19,058 nucleotides of DNA from JAYQPQ01 sp038145405 (GTDB lineage: Bacteria; Pseudomonadota; Gammaproteobacteria; Pseudomonadales; GM7GCV1), in the NCBI GenBank assembly GCA_038145405.1, contig JAYQPQ010000034.1, forward strand, positions 1-19,058, written 5' to 3'. The translations under genes and the position numbers were made by a program. The notes below the pieces were generated by a model that worked only from the letters and a program-made list of their open reading frames with translations, was not told the origin of the DNA and made no database searches. Shown here one piece after another: positions 1 through 10,418 of this stretch (position 1 is its first letter; every line of letters starts with the position of its first letter).

Positions 1-1953
1 CCAGTTGGCAATGTGCTGGCTGGAAATGCGCAGGGTGGCGCGATCTTCCATCAGGTTGACGTCGTTGATGTCGGGAACCTTGGAGCAGCCGATGCCCATC
101 TCTACCCAGCGCGAGACATAACCCAGAATGCCCTGGATGTTGTTCATCAGTTCGCGCTCGATGGCTTCGTCGGACAGCTTCAGAGACTCCGGCATCAGCG
201 GAATGGTGAGCAGGTCTTTCAGCGCAGCCGGCTGACGTGAACGCAGCTGCAGCTGAATATCGAATACATCGACCTGGTGATAGTGCAGGGCGTGCAAGAC
301 GGCCGCGGTGGGTGAGGGCACCCAGGCCGTGGTGGCGCCGGCACGCGGATGGCCGATCTTGGTTGCCATCATGCGCGCCATCTCGTCCGGCATGGCCCAC
401 ATGCCCTTGCCGATCTGGGCGTGTCCAGCCAGACCGCAGCGCAGGCCGAGGTCGACGTTCTGGTTTTCGTAGGCGCGAATCCAGGGCTGATCCTTGATCT
501 GCTCCTTGGGCAGGAAGGGGCCGGCCAGCATGCTGGTGTGGATTTCGTCGCCGGTGCGGTCGAGGAAACCGGTGTTGATGAAGACCACGCGTTCGCGCGC
601 TTCGCTGATACAGGCCTTGAGGTTGAGCGTGGTGCGGCGCTCTTCATCCATGATGCCGATCTTCAGCGTATTGGGCTCCAGGCCGAGCATCTGCTCGACG
701 CGGGCGAACAGGTCGCAGGTAAAGGCAACTTCCTCGGGGCCGTGCATCTTGGGTTTGACGATATAGATGCTGCCGGTCTGGCTGTTGCGCAGGGTGTTGT
801 CTGGGCGCAGATCCAGCGAACCGATCAGGGCCGTGATAACGGCATCCAAAATGCCTTCGGGAACCTTGTTGCCGGCGTTATCCAGCATCAGGTCGGTGGT
901 CATCAGGTGGCCGACGTTGCGGATCAGCATGAGTGAGCGGCTACGCAGGACGTAGGTGCCCTCGTTGTCGCGGCTGCGCAGGAAGCGGTCGCGGTTGAGG
1001 CTGCGCGTGACAGTCTCGCCGTTCTTCTCGAACTCGGCTTCCAGCGTGCCGCGCATCAGGCCCAACCAGTTGCGGTAGACCTCGATTTTGTCCTCGGCGT
1101 CGACGGCGGCAACCGAATCCTCGCAATCCATAATGGTGGTGAGCGCGGCTTCGATCTGAATGTCGTCGATGTGGGCCGGGTCCTTGGCGCCGTTGCGACC
1201 ATGGCGGTTGAACTCGATTTCAACGTGCAGGCCGTGGCGGCGCAGTACCAGACACTTGGGTTCGTAGCGCGAGCCGTCGAAGGCGACGAACTGGCTCGGG
1301 TCCTTCAGGCCGGTGGAGCTGCCGTCGCCCAGGAAAACCAGGATATTGTTGTAGTAAACCAGGTAGCAAACGGCGTCCTTGTGCGAGCCGTAGTAGAGCG
1401 GGAAGTGGGTATCCAGAAATTCCCGCGCGCTCTCGATAACCTTGGCGCCGCGTTTCGGGTTGAAAGTTTTGCCTGCTGCCAGTTCGCCCGTTTGCGGGAT
1501 CGTATCAGTGCCGTACAGGGCGTCGTACAGGCTGCCCCAGCGCGCGTTGGCGGCGTTCAGGGCGAAGCGGGCATTCTTGACCGGGACGACCAGCTGCGGG
1601 CCGGCCGTGGTGGCGATTTCGGCATCGACATTGGCGGTTTCGATGCTGAAGTCCTCGCCGGCATCGACCAGGTAGCCGATCTCGCGCAGAAAGGCTTCGT
1701 AAGCTGGGGTATCCATCGGTTTGCCGACGCGTTGCTGGTGCCATTGGTCGATCTGCTGCTGCAGCTGATCGCGCTTTTCCAGCAGGGCCTGGTTGCGCGG
1801 GGGGAATTCCTCGACCAGTTGTATCAGGTCGGACCAGAACAGCGTGGGGTTCTGCCCGGTCAGCGGCAGCACTTCCTCGTTGATAAAGCGGTAGAAGGCT
1901 TCGTTGGTAAGATAGCCCGGCTTGGTTTTTGCGATCTGGTCGAGTGCGTTCAT
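1..1953 (-). CDS. glcB: Malate synthase G, 3' end cut by window edge
   Basis: Condenses glyoxylate with acetyl-CoA to malate in the cytosol (glyoxylate cycle/glycolate use). 651 codons are visible; the E. coli enzyme has 723 residues, so about 75 C-terminal residues lie outside the window. The conserved catalytic set is present: Arg345 in IRNVGHL, Mg2+ ligands Glu437 in MDEERRTT and Asp465 in NTGFLDRTGDE, Cys623 in GCSKVPD and catalytic-base Asp637 in LMEDRATL. The 14-residue spacing of Cys and Asp matches the known family. The ATG at 1953 is preceded by GAGG (1962-1965) with an 8-nt spacer, supporting this start. It is transcribed away from an HTH regulator across a shared operator region, so acetate/glyoxylate-responsive control by that regulator is likely (inference). 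No aceA is visible. Confidence 0.97.
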   Translation of the reverse strand, partial: MNALDQIAKTKPGYLTNEAFYRFINEEVLPLTGQNPTLFWSDLIQLVEEFPPRNQALLEKRDQLQQQIDQWHQQRVGKPMDTPAYEAFLREIGYLVDAGEDFSIETANVDAEIATTAGPQLVVPVKNARFALNAANARWGSLYDALYGTDTIPQTGELAAGKTFNPKRGAKVIESAREFLDTHFPLYYGSHKDAVCYLVYYNNILVFLGDGSSTGLKDPSQFVAFDGSRYEPKCLVLRRHGLHVEIEFNRHGRNGAKDPAHIDDIQIEAALTTIMDCEDSVAAVDAEDKIEVYRNWLGLMRGTLEAEFEKNGETVTRSLNRDRFLRSRDNEGTYVLRSRSLMLIRNVGHLMTTDLMLDNAGNKVPEGILDAVITALIGSLDLRPDNTLRNSQTGSIYIVKPKMHGPEEVAFTCDLFARVEQMLGLEPNTLKIGIMDEERRTTLNLKACISEARERVVFINTGFLDRTGDEIHTSMLAGPFLPKEQIKDQPWIRAYENQNVDLGLRCGLAGHAQIGKGMWAMPDEMARMMATKIGHPRAGATTAWVPSPTAAVLHALHYHQVDVFDIQLQLRSRQPAALKDLLTIPLMPESLKLSDEAIERELMNNIQGILGYVSRWVEMGIGCSKVPDINDVNLMEDRATLRISSQHIANW

Positions 1954-1961
1954 TTGTCTGG

Positions 1962-1965
1962 CCTC
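1962..1965 (-). promoter_or_regulatory. Ribosome binding site of glcB
   Basis: GAGG on the minus strand, 8 nt before the glcB ATG. It fixes the start at 1953. Confidence 0.6.
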
Positions 1966-2035
1966 AATTTCACAGGTCTAACAAGTGGATTGGATTGATT
2001 TCGCCCGCAGGACTTGTCAAATGGCGGCCAGTGTA

Positions 2036-2088
2036 GTGAAATTATCTGTGTAATTTCACATTTAAAATTACACAGTGTAAATTTTACA
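2036..2088. promoter_or_regulatory. Nested inverted-repeat operator array between glcB and the HTH regulator
   Basis: Four perfect inverted repeats overlap within 53 bp. (a) GTGAAATTA 2036-2044 with TAATTTCAC 2051-2059, 6-bp spacer. (b) TGTGTAATTT 2047-2056 with AAATTACACA 2065-2074, 8-bp spacer. (c) TTACAC 2068-2073 with GTGTAA 2075-2080 around one A. (d) TGTAAA 2076-2081 with TTTACA 2083-2088 around one T. The array is AT-rich in a GC-rich setting and ends one base before the regulator's ATG. The recurring half-site, roughly TGTGTAATTT, suggests cooperative binding of a dimer. Binding by the adjacent XRE-type regulator, controlling both genes, is an inference from position. No convincing -35/-10 pair could be assigned in the gap; a TTGACA on the minus strand (2020-2015) lacks a good -10. 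Confidence 0.75.
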
Positions 2089-2089
2089 T

Positions 2090-3601
2090 ATGAAGAAAGC
2101 GGCAGGACTGATGCGCCAGGCCCATTTCCTGGGCACCAAGATTCGCAATTTGCGCAAACGCAACGGCCTCACCATGGAGGACCTGTCGGCGCGCTGCGTC
2201 AAACTCGACCCGGAGAAGGCGCCGTCGGTGTCCTATCTGTCCATGATCGAGCGCGGCAAGCGCACGCCCAGCCCGGACATGCTGGAAGTGATCGCGCGCG
2301 TCTTTCAGAAGGAAGTGGACTGGTTTCTCGATAACCTGCCGGAGACTGAAGCGGTGACGCCGGTGAAGGGCAGTCGCGGCGGAGTGGCCGGCATGGCGCT
2401 GGAACCCAACTTTCTGTTTTCACCGGACATCCTGCAGATTGTCATTCCCGAAATGCTGTCGCAGACCGGCACCTCGGGCCGCCAGTTTGCCCAGCTGCTG
2501 ATACGTGCCTATCAGGAACACAACCAGAATCATTTCCCCGATCTGGAGCGCGCAGCCGAAGAGGTGGGTAACAAGCAGTTGCCACTCTCGGTGGAGGCGA
2601 TGCGCGATATCGCTAAGAAAATGGGGCTGAAGCTGAAGTGGTTTACCGGCACGCCGGAGGAAGTGCGAGCCGAACTGCGCGGCGACACCAAGGCCGTGGT
2701 GAGTTCCTACTTTGTGCCGCCCTCGACCATCTATCTGAACCGTCTGCTGGAATCCCAGCCCAAGCGCCTCAAGTACGATCTGGCCGCGCACATTGGCCAC
2801 TGCGTGCTGCACAACAAGGACGGTATGAAGAGTGTGATGATCGTGGGTAAGCGTCAGGGCAACTCGGTGGCCGAGGAAAACCCGGCGCTATCCGGCTCCA
2901 CCGACCTGGACGTCAAGGACATCCTGCATGCCTGGCGCGATTTCGAATGCAGCTTCTTTGCGGGCGCCTTGCTCTGTCCGCGCATTCCCTTTCGCCAGTT
3001 GCTGGATCGCTTTGGCTATGAGGTCAGTGTCAACACCATGGCCGATGTCACCGAGTCGGTTGCCATGCGCCGTATGACGGCGGTGTCGCCCTATCCCTAC
3101 TGGCACTATTTCGATGCCTACACGCCGGGCAAACTCAAGGCGGTGTATCGCGGCAATGGCATTCCCTTGCCCTGGGGCTTTGTGCAATCCATTCCCGACG
3201 CCTGTCGTCAGTGGGCCGTTTTCCACATGATCAACGACAAGCGCAAAAGCACCTCGACCCAGATTTCCGTGTTGGATGTAGCCGGCAAACCGCGCATCTA
3301 TGCCTGCGAATCGGTCAAGGTGTCAGACCTGGCCGGTCAGCAGCACGTGCTGTGCGCCGGCGTCGATCTCAATCCTGGGATCGAAAACCAGGGCGGCGAT
3401 GCCGAGGCCATGGCGGAAGAGATCAAGGCGCTCTGTGTGGAAGAGGGCGGTTCAGCACCGCTCAGCCCGGGCGTCAAAAGGGAACTGCAATCCCTGGGGC
3501 GCATTCTGAATATCAACTGGATCAATCGCGGCGTCGACAACCTGGCGCAGTTGATCTGCCGCCGCTGCGCGGTGTGTCCGCGGGATCCGCCTTGTCAGTA
3601 A
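2090..3601 (+). CDS. XRE-family HTH regulator with degenerate IrrE-like segment and Cys-rich tail, probable regulator of glcB
   Basis: A 503-aa cytosolic DNA-binding protein. Residues about 12-80 form an XRE/Cro-type HTH (FLGTKIRNLRKRNGLTMEDL, then SYLSMIERGKRTPSPDML). Residues about 205-245 look like a degenerate IrrE/DUF955 segment: AAHIGHCVLH (His234, His237, His241) stands where a HELGH metalloprotease motif would be, but the Glu is missing. The C-terminus has Cys490-x2-Cys493-x2-Cys496-x5-Cys502, a possible metal or Fe-S site. The layout recalls the RamB/ScfR group of acyl-CoA-responsive acetate/propionate regulators, and from memory the HTH plus DUF3612 proteins found beside glyoxylate-cycle genes in Vibrio; I cannot confirm the family. 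The ATG at 2090 has no Shine-Dalgarno and abuts the operators. Met8 (ATG 2111), preceded by CAGGA, is an alternative start. Confidence 0.85.
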   Translation: MKKAAGLMRQAHFLGTKIRNLRKRNGLTMEDLSARCVKLDPEKAPSVSYLSMIERGKRTPSPDMLEVIARVFQKEVDWFLDNLPETEAVTPVKGSRGGVAGMALEPNFLFSPDILQIVIPEMLSQTGTSGRQFAQLLIRAYQEHNQNHFPDLERAAEEVGNKQLPLSVEAMRDIAKKMGLKLKWFTGTPEEVRAELRGDTKAVVSSYFVPPSTIYLNRLLESQPKRLKYDLAAHIGHCVLHNKDGMKSVMIVGKRQGNSVAEENPALSGSTDLDVKDILHAWRDFECSFFAGALLCPRIPFRQLLDRFGYEVSVNTMADVTESVAMRRMTAVSPYPYWHYFDAYTPGKLKAVYRGNGIPLPWGFVQSIPDACRQWAVFHMINDKRKSTSTQISVLDVAGKPRIYACESVKVSDLAGQQHVLCAGVDLNPGIENQGGDAEAMAEEIKALCVEEGGSAPLSPGVKRELQSLGRILNINWINRGVDNLAQLICRRCAVCPRDPPCQ

Positions 3602-3602
3602 A

Positions 3603-3646
3603 GTGATTTTCCTGCGGAAGGCAAATGGGCCAGCGGCCCAAATCAC
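3603..3646. other. Nested inverted repeat just after the regulator gene
   Basis: An outer 7-bp pair, GTGATTT 3603-3609 with AAATCAC 3640-3646, encloses an inner hairpin TGGGCC 3626-3631 with GGCCCA 3635-3640; the two share base 3640 and would compete there. It starts 2 bp after the regulator's stop. It may stop or stabilise the regulator transcript, but there is no U-tract, so I do not call it an intrinsic terminator. It may equally be the left edge of the structured element that follows. Confidence 0.45.
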
Positions 3647-4080
3647 CTGCCGGTGGGGCGTTCCTTTTCTTTGTATGCCCAAAGAAAAGGAACCAAAAGA
3701 AAGGGCACCCGATGGCCTGGCCTGACGGCTGCCCTGCGATGCTCGCCAAAATCCGGGGCTGCGGAATTCGGCGTCGCCTCAAACAGTCCTCGCCCTGATC
3801 GGATTTTGCACTGCGCTTCTCGGCAGGCTCAACGGGAATGGGAAGAAGACCCCCTCTTTGCGCCAATTGGTGGGCTTGCTGAGGGCGTCCGCTGAACAGG
3901 GGCAAAATTCAGGGACGAATTTTGAGCCCTGTCGAGGCACGATGCGGAGTCAGGGCGACCCGTCGTGAAGCGGGCAAGCGAAGGCACCCGCAGGGCAAGG
4001 CCACCGGCGCCTGCGGGGGGTTCCGGGGGTGCGAAATCCCCGGGAAAGAGATCAGTTTGCTTTCCAGCCGAAGGCAATAA
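3647..4080. repeat. Structured non-coding intergenic element (probable dispersed repeat)
   Basis: About 430 bp with no ORF I can support and a chain of perfect inverted repeats: GTTCCTTTTCTTTG 3660-3673 with CAAAGAAAAGGAAC 3680-3693 (14 bp, 6-nt loop); CAAAATCCG 3747-3755 with CGGATTTTG 3800-3808; ACAGGG 3896-3901 plus CAAAATTC 3903-3910 with GAATTTTG 3917-3924 plus CCCTGT 3927-3932 (one long interrupted stem); CCCGCAGG 3987-3994 with CCTGCGGG 4010-4017; CCGGGG 4023-4028 with CCCCGG 4038-4043. The first hairpin, followed by an AAAGAAAGGGCACCC-type stretch, recalls a dispersed intergenic repeat I remember from beta- and gammaproteobacterial genomes. That recollection needs a search. Function is unknown. 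Short ORFs inside it (80, 77 and 82 codons) overlap one another on both strands and resemble no protein family I know. The borders are approximate. Confidence 0.5.
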
Positions 4081-4134
4081 ATCTATTGATTTGGAGCGCC
4101 CCGCCGCAGGTGATCGCCTTAGGCAAAAAAATTC

Positions 4135-4890
4135 CTATCTCGCGTCTACCGACAACCCGCTCACCCCATTACTGGCATCACCCAAAAAGTACAGATAGGT
4201 AGCCATCAGTTCCTTGGGAGCGGGCAGGGTAGCCGGGTCTTCCGCCGGGTAGGCCTTGGCGCGCATAGGGGTACGCGTGGGTCCCGGGTTGATGGCATTG
4301 ACGGTGATATTCGAAGTGCCCTGCAGTTCGTCGGCCAGTACCTGGTTCAATCCTTCCACCGCGAATTTTGATACCGAGTAGGCGCCCCAGAAGGCGCGTC
4401 CGGTGCGTCCCACGCCGGAGGAAGTAAAGAGAATGCGGCCGGCAGGACTTTCCTGCAGCAGCGGCAGCAGGGCCTGGGTCAGCAGGAAGCCGGCATTGAG
4501 ATTGACCTGCATGACTTCGAGCCAGGTGCTCGCCCGGTAGTTGGCAATAGGCGTGATCTGCCCCAGCAGACCGGCGTTGTGAGCCAGTCCATCCAGGCGC
4601 GATCCGGCGGATTCAATCTGTTCCGCCAGCGTTTCGTAGGTGGTCGGATCAGTGCTGTTGAGGTCGAACAGGCAGATGCCGGGCTGGCGTCCGCCCGCCT
4701 CGACGATGCGGTCGTATACCTGTTCCAGTCGTACCTGGTTGCGACCCAGCAGCAACACTTCGGCGCCATGGGCCGCGCACTGACAGGCCAGTTCGGCGCC
4801 AATGCCGGAACCGGCACCGCTGATCAGAATGCGCTTGTCGGCGAGCAGATCGGCCGGCGCCTGATAGTCGAGCCAGGGGGTCGCAGTCAT
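4135..4890 (-). CDS. yciK: YciK-family short-chain dehydrogenase/reductase
   Basis: A 251-aa cytosolic NAD(P)-dependent oxidoreductase of the SDR superfamily; its physiological substrate is not established. It has the cofactor motif SGAGSGIG (24-31), NAG (105-107), catalytic Ser158, Tyr171 and Lys175 (YSVSK), and the NPGPTRT loop (201-207). The length and the phrases HNAGLLG, TQALLPLL and NPG-TRT-MRA match E. coli YciK (252 aa). It is the last gene of the minus-strand operon: its ATG shares ATGA (4887-4890) with the stop of mupP. The mupP-yciK pairing matches Pseudomonas, but a role in cell-wall recycling would be speculation. No clear intrinsic terminator follows; transcripts would run into the structured element at 3647-4080. 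Confidence 0.93.
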   Translation of the reverse strand: MTATPWLDYQAPADLLADKRILISGAGSGIGAELACQCAAHGAEVLLLGRNQVRLEQVYDRIVEAGGRQPGICLFDLNSTDPTTYETLAEQIESAGSRLDGLAHNAGLLGQITPIANYRASTWLEVMQVNLNAGFLLTQALLPLLQESPAGRILFTSSGVGRTGRAFWGAYSVSKFAVEGLNQVLADELQGTSNITVNAINPGPTRTPMRAKAYPAEDPATLPAPKELMATYLYFLGDASNGVSGLSVDAR

Positions 4891-5546
4891 GCCAGATAAC
4901 TCCTTAGCAGGTCGGGCAGTTCTTCCGGGTGGTGGGCTATCCAGTCGGCGCCCCAGTCATGGGGGTTTTCGCCGGCATCGAGATAGCCGTAAGCCGCCGC
5001 CATGGTCAGGCAGCCCGCTGCCTTGCCGGCATCGATATCGCGCAGATGATCGCCGATATAAAGGCTGGTCGCCGGGTCGGCACCCAGACGCTGGCAGGCC
5101 AGCAGAATGCCACCCGGATGGGGCTTGGGTTTGCCGGTGTCTTCGGGACAAATCAGCACCTGGGGATTCAGCGCCAGACCCTGAATGATGGCTTTGCTGA
5201 AGGACGTCGGCTTGTTGGTGACAATACCCCAGGGGCGCTGATGTGCTTCGATCAGCGCCAGGCTTTCCGGCAGACCGGGAAAGGGCCGCGTGTGTTCCAG
5301 CATGGATTCGCGATAGTAGTCGAGCAGGCGCTGGCGCAATCCCTCGAAGCGGGGATGATCGGCAGAGATCTGAAAGGCTTGCGCCACCAGATTGGCCGAA
5401 CCGTTAGAGACCATGGCGCGGATGCGCTCCAGCGCCAGCGGCGGTTCGCCTTCGTCGTTCAGCAGGCGGTTCAGTGCAGTGCGAAAGTCCGCTGCCGTAT
5501 CCAGCAGTGTGCCATCGAGATCAAAGAGAACAGCACCTTTCGTCAT
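4887..5546 (-). CDS. mupP: HAD-family N-acetylmuramate 6-phosphate phosphatase MupP (often annotated phosphoglycolate phosphatase Gph)
   Basis: A 219-aa HAD hydrolase. It has motif I DLDGT (nucleophile Asp9, Asp11), motif II VTNKP (Thr110), the motif III Lys in GKPKPHP (Lys139/141) and motif IV GDHLRD (Asp166, Asp170). Gph and MupP are close relatives. I choose MupP because the central and C-terminal wording (VTNKP, LICPED, LACQRLG, GDHLRDIDAGKAAG, YGYLDAGENPHDWGADWI) closely follows P. putida MupP as I remember it, and because it sits between ubiG and yciK as in Pseudomonas. In that pathway MupP dephosphorylates MurNAc-6-P from turned-over peptidoglycan, so MurNAc can be reused through AmgK and MurU, bypassing MurA. 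Both ends overlap neighbours by 4 nt (ATGA). A phosphoglycolate phosphatase role cannot be excluded. Confidence 0.85.
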   Translation of the reverse strand: MTKGAVLFDLDGTLLDTAADFRTALNRLLNDEGEPPLALERIRAMVSNGSANLVAQAFQISADHPRFEGLRQRLLDYYRESMLEHTRPFPGLPESLALIEAHQRPWGIVTNKPTSFSKAIIQGLALNPQVLICPEDTGKPKPHPGGILLACQRLGADPATSLYIGDHLRDIDAGKAAGCLTMAAAYGYLDAGENPHDWGADWIAHHPEELPDLLRSYLA

Positions 5547-6244
5547 GCGGGTTTGCGCGCATGCATCAGGTAGTTCACGGACACATCGCGATCGCTGAGG
5601 CGGAACTGGCGCGTGATCGGATTCATGATGATGCCCTTGATTTCGACCAGCTCCAGTCCGGCATCGCGCAGCCAGCCGGCCAGTTCGCTGGGTCGAATCA
5701 GCTTGCGGTAACTGTGCGTGCCGCGCGGCAGCAAGCCCAGCACATACTCAGCGCCGACGATGGCGAACAGAAAGGACTTGGGGTTGCGGTTGATGGTGGA
5801 GAAGTAGAGATCGCCGCCGGCGCGTGTCAGCTCGGCACAGGCGCGGATCACCGAGCCGGGGTCGGGCACGTGTTCGAGCATTTCCAGGCAGCAGAGAATA
5901 TCGAAGCTGCCGGGCTGGGCCGCAGCGAGATCCTCGGCGGTACCGTGGCGGTAGTCGATCTGCAGTCCGGCTTCTTCAGCATGCAGGCGGGCAACGGCCA
6001 GCGGTGCTTCGCCCATGTCGATGCCAGTGACCTGGGCACCGCGGCGCGCCAGGTCTTCGCTCAGAATGCCGCCGCCGCAGCCGATATCGATCAGCTGCTT
6101 GCCGGCGACCGGCGATTTGCCGTCGATATAACCCGCGCGCAGCGGATTCATGTCATGCAGCGGACGAAATTCGCCCTCGGGATCCCACCAGCGTGCGGCG
6201 AGGTCGGCGAACTTGCGGATTTCTTCCCGGTCGACATTGCTCAT
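5543..6244 (-). CDS. ubiG: Ubiquinone biosynthesis O-methyltransferase UbiG
   Basis: A 233-aa class I S-adenosylmethionine-dependent methyltransferase that performs both O-methylations in ubiquinone synthesis. The glycine-rich SAM motif DIGCGGG is at 53-59, with GIDMGE next and the LEMLEHVPDP motif about 60 residues on. The N-terminal block (KFADLAARWWDPEGEFRPLH, then NPLRAGYI) and the SYRKLIRPSEL block are UbiG hallmarks, and the length matches E. coli (240 aa). It overlaps mtaD upstream and mupP downstream by 4 nt each (ATGA). The S-adenosylhomocysteine it releases is a possible substrate of the adjacent deaminase, a plausible but unproven reason for the pairing. A ubiquinone-using, respiring organism is implied. 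Confidence 0.96.
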   Translation of the reverse strand: MSNVDREEIRKFADLAARWWDPEGEFRPLHDMNPLRAGYIDGKSPVAGKQLIDIGCGGGILSEDLARRGAQVTGIDMGEAPLAVARLHAEEAGLQIDYRHGTAEDLAAAQPGSFDILCCLEMLEHVPDPGSVIRACAELTRAGGDLYFSTINRNPKSFLFAIVGAEYVLGLLPRGTHSYRKLIRPSELAGWLRDAGLELVEIKGIIMNPITRQFRLSDRDVSVNYLMHARKPA

Positions 6245-7562
6245 GCCAGGTCTCTCCCGATCTTGTGGCTCCAGATTTCCGCGCTGCGATGGATTTCCTG
6301 CGCATCCAGGCTGGTGAGTTCGCCGCGATCCAGCAGCAGGCGACCGGCTACCCAGAGGTGGCTGACTTCCCGACCGGTGGCGCAGTAAATCAGCCAGGAC
6401 AGCGGCTTATAGAGCGGCAGCGAGGGGGTGTTGGACAAATCGAAGGCGGCGATATCGGCCTGCTTGCCAACCTCGAGCGAGCCGATGCGATCTTCGCAAC
6501 CCAGTGCGCGCGCGGCATTAATGGTGGCCATGGCCAGCACCTGCTCGGCGGAACAGGCATCGGCGCGCTCGGCCACGGCCTTGCCCAGCAGGGCAGCGGT
6601 GCGCATTTCGCCGATCAGATTGAGATCATTATTGCTGGCGGCGCCATCGGTGCCCAGGCCGACATTGATGCCGGCATCGAGCAGCCGCTGCACCGGGCAA
6701 AGTCCGCTGGCAATCTTCAGGTTGGATTCGGGACAGTGCACCACATGCGCATGGGTCTGCTGCAAGTCAATGATGTCCTGATCGTCGATCTGAGTCATAT
6801 GCACGCACTGAGTGCGCGGACCGATCAAGCCCATGCTGTTCAAGCGATGCAGCGGGCTTTCGCCATGGCGTTGCCGGTAGTCGACCACCTCGCCGGCGGT
6901 TTCGTGCAAATGAATCTGAATGGCAGCGTCCAGCTCGCCAGCCAGTACGCCGACCTTTTCCAGCATGCGGTCATCCAGGCTGTAGGGCGCATGGGGGCCA
7001 AAGGCGACCTGAATGCGGTCTTCGCCCTTAAAGCTGTCGTGCACCTCGAGGCCGCGACTCAGATATTCCTCGGCACTCCTGGCCCAGGCCGTTGGAAAGT
7101 TCATGACCGGGAAAGCAAGCTGGGCGCGCATGCCGCTTTGTGCGGCGACTTGGCCGACCTGGTCCGGGTAGAAGTACATATCGGCAAAGGTGCTGGTGCC
7201 CGTGCGAATCATTTCGGCACAGGCGATGCGCGTACCGTCGCGCACGAAAATTTCGTCGACCCAGTTTTTTTCCGCCGGCCAGATGCATTGCTCCAGCCAG
7301 CCGGGCAGGGCCATGTCATCGGCATAACCGCGCAGCAAGGTCATGGCGGCGTGGCCGTGCAGATTGATCAGGCCGGGAATTAGCAGATGATTCGGCAGCT
7401 CGATGCGTTTGGCGTTTGGGTAGCGTTGCAGGGCCTGGTCGTGCGGCACGATGGCAGCCAGGGTGTCGCCGCTCAGCGCCAGGGCGTGCTGCTCGAGCAC
7501 TTGCCCGCTGGGCACGACCGGAATGATCCAGCGCGCCAGCAGGATACAGTCGACGCTCGATG

Positions 7563-7566
<4 letters not shown>
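6241..7566 (-). CDS. mtaD: 5-methylthioadenosine/S-adenosylhomocysteine deaminase (TRZ/ATZ-family amidohydrolase)
   Basis: A cytosolic metal-dependent deaminase of the amidohydrolase superfamily that converts methylthioadenosine (and S-adenosylhomocysteine) to the inosine form. From the GTG at 7566 the protein has 441 residues, close to P. aeruginosa MtaD (PA3170, about 444). Visible motifs are HGH (His70, His72), FGPHAPY, the metal/catalytic pair in HLHETAGE (His221, Glu222), HCPESNLK and Asp307 in GTDGAASNN. I chose GTG 7566 because it forms a GTGA overlap with the gcvP stop (7565-7563), as at the other operon junctions, and because it gives the family's normal N-terminus (CILLARWIIPVVPSG). 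An upstream in-frame GTG at 7608 would add 14 residues and overlap gcvP by 46 nt. Confidence 0.92.
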
Positions 7567-10406
<2,840 letters not shown>

Positions 10407-10418
10407 GCCATAAATAAG

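Noticed and set aside
1171..1998. Plus-strand open frame (275 codons) opposite glcB
   Set aside because: Antisense to a continuous malate synthase frame containing the N-terminal region and promoter side.
2015..2020. Minus-strand TTGACA as the glcB -35 box
   Set aside because: No acceptable -10 hexamer at 16-18 bp, so not called as a promoter.
3660..3693. 14-bp hairpin as an intrinsic terminator of the regulator gene
   Set aside because: The stem is AT-rich at its top and no T-run follows on either strand.
4118..4130. Short GCC/GGC hairpin beside seven A as terminator of the yciK operon
   Set aside because: On the operon strand the T-run comes before the 3-bp stem, the wrong order for intrinsic termination.
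3653..4198. Small open frames (77-82 codons) on both strands in the structured gap
   Set aside because: Mutually overlapping, rich in Arg/Pro/Gly/Ser, no good ribosome binding sites and no known family; better explained by a non-coding repeat.
6193..7383. Plus-strand open frame (396 codons) opposite mtaD
   Set aside because: Antisense shadow of a gene with intact metal-binding motifs; low-complexity Ala/Gly/Gln-rich translation.
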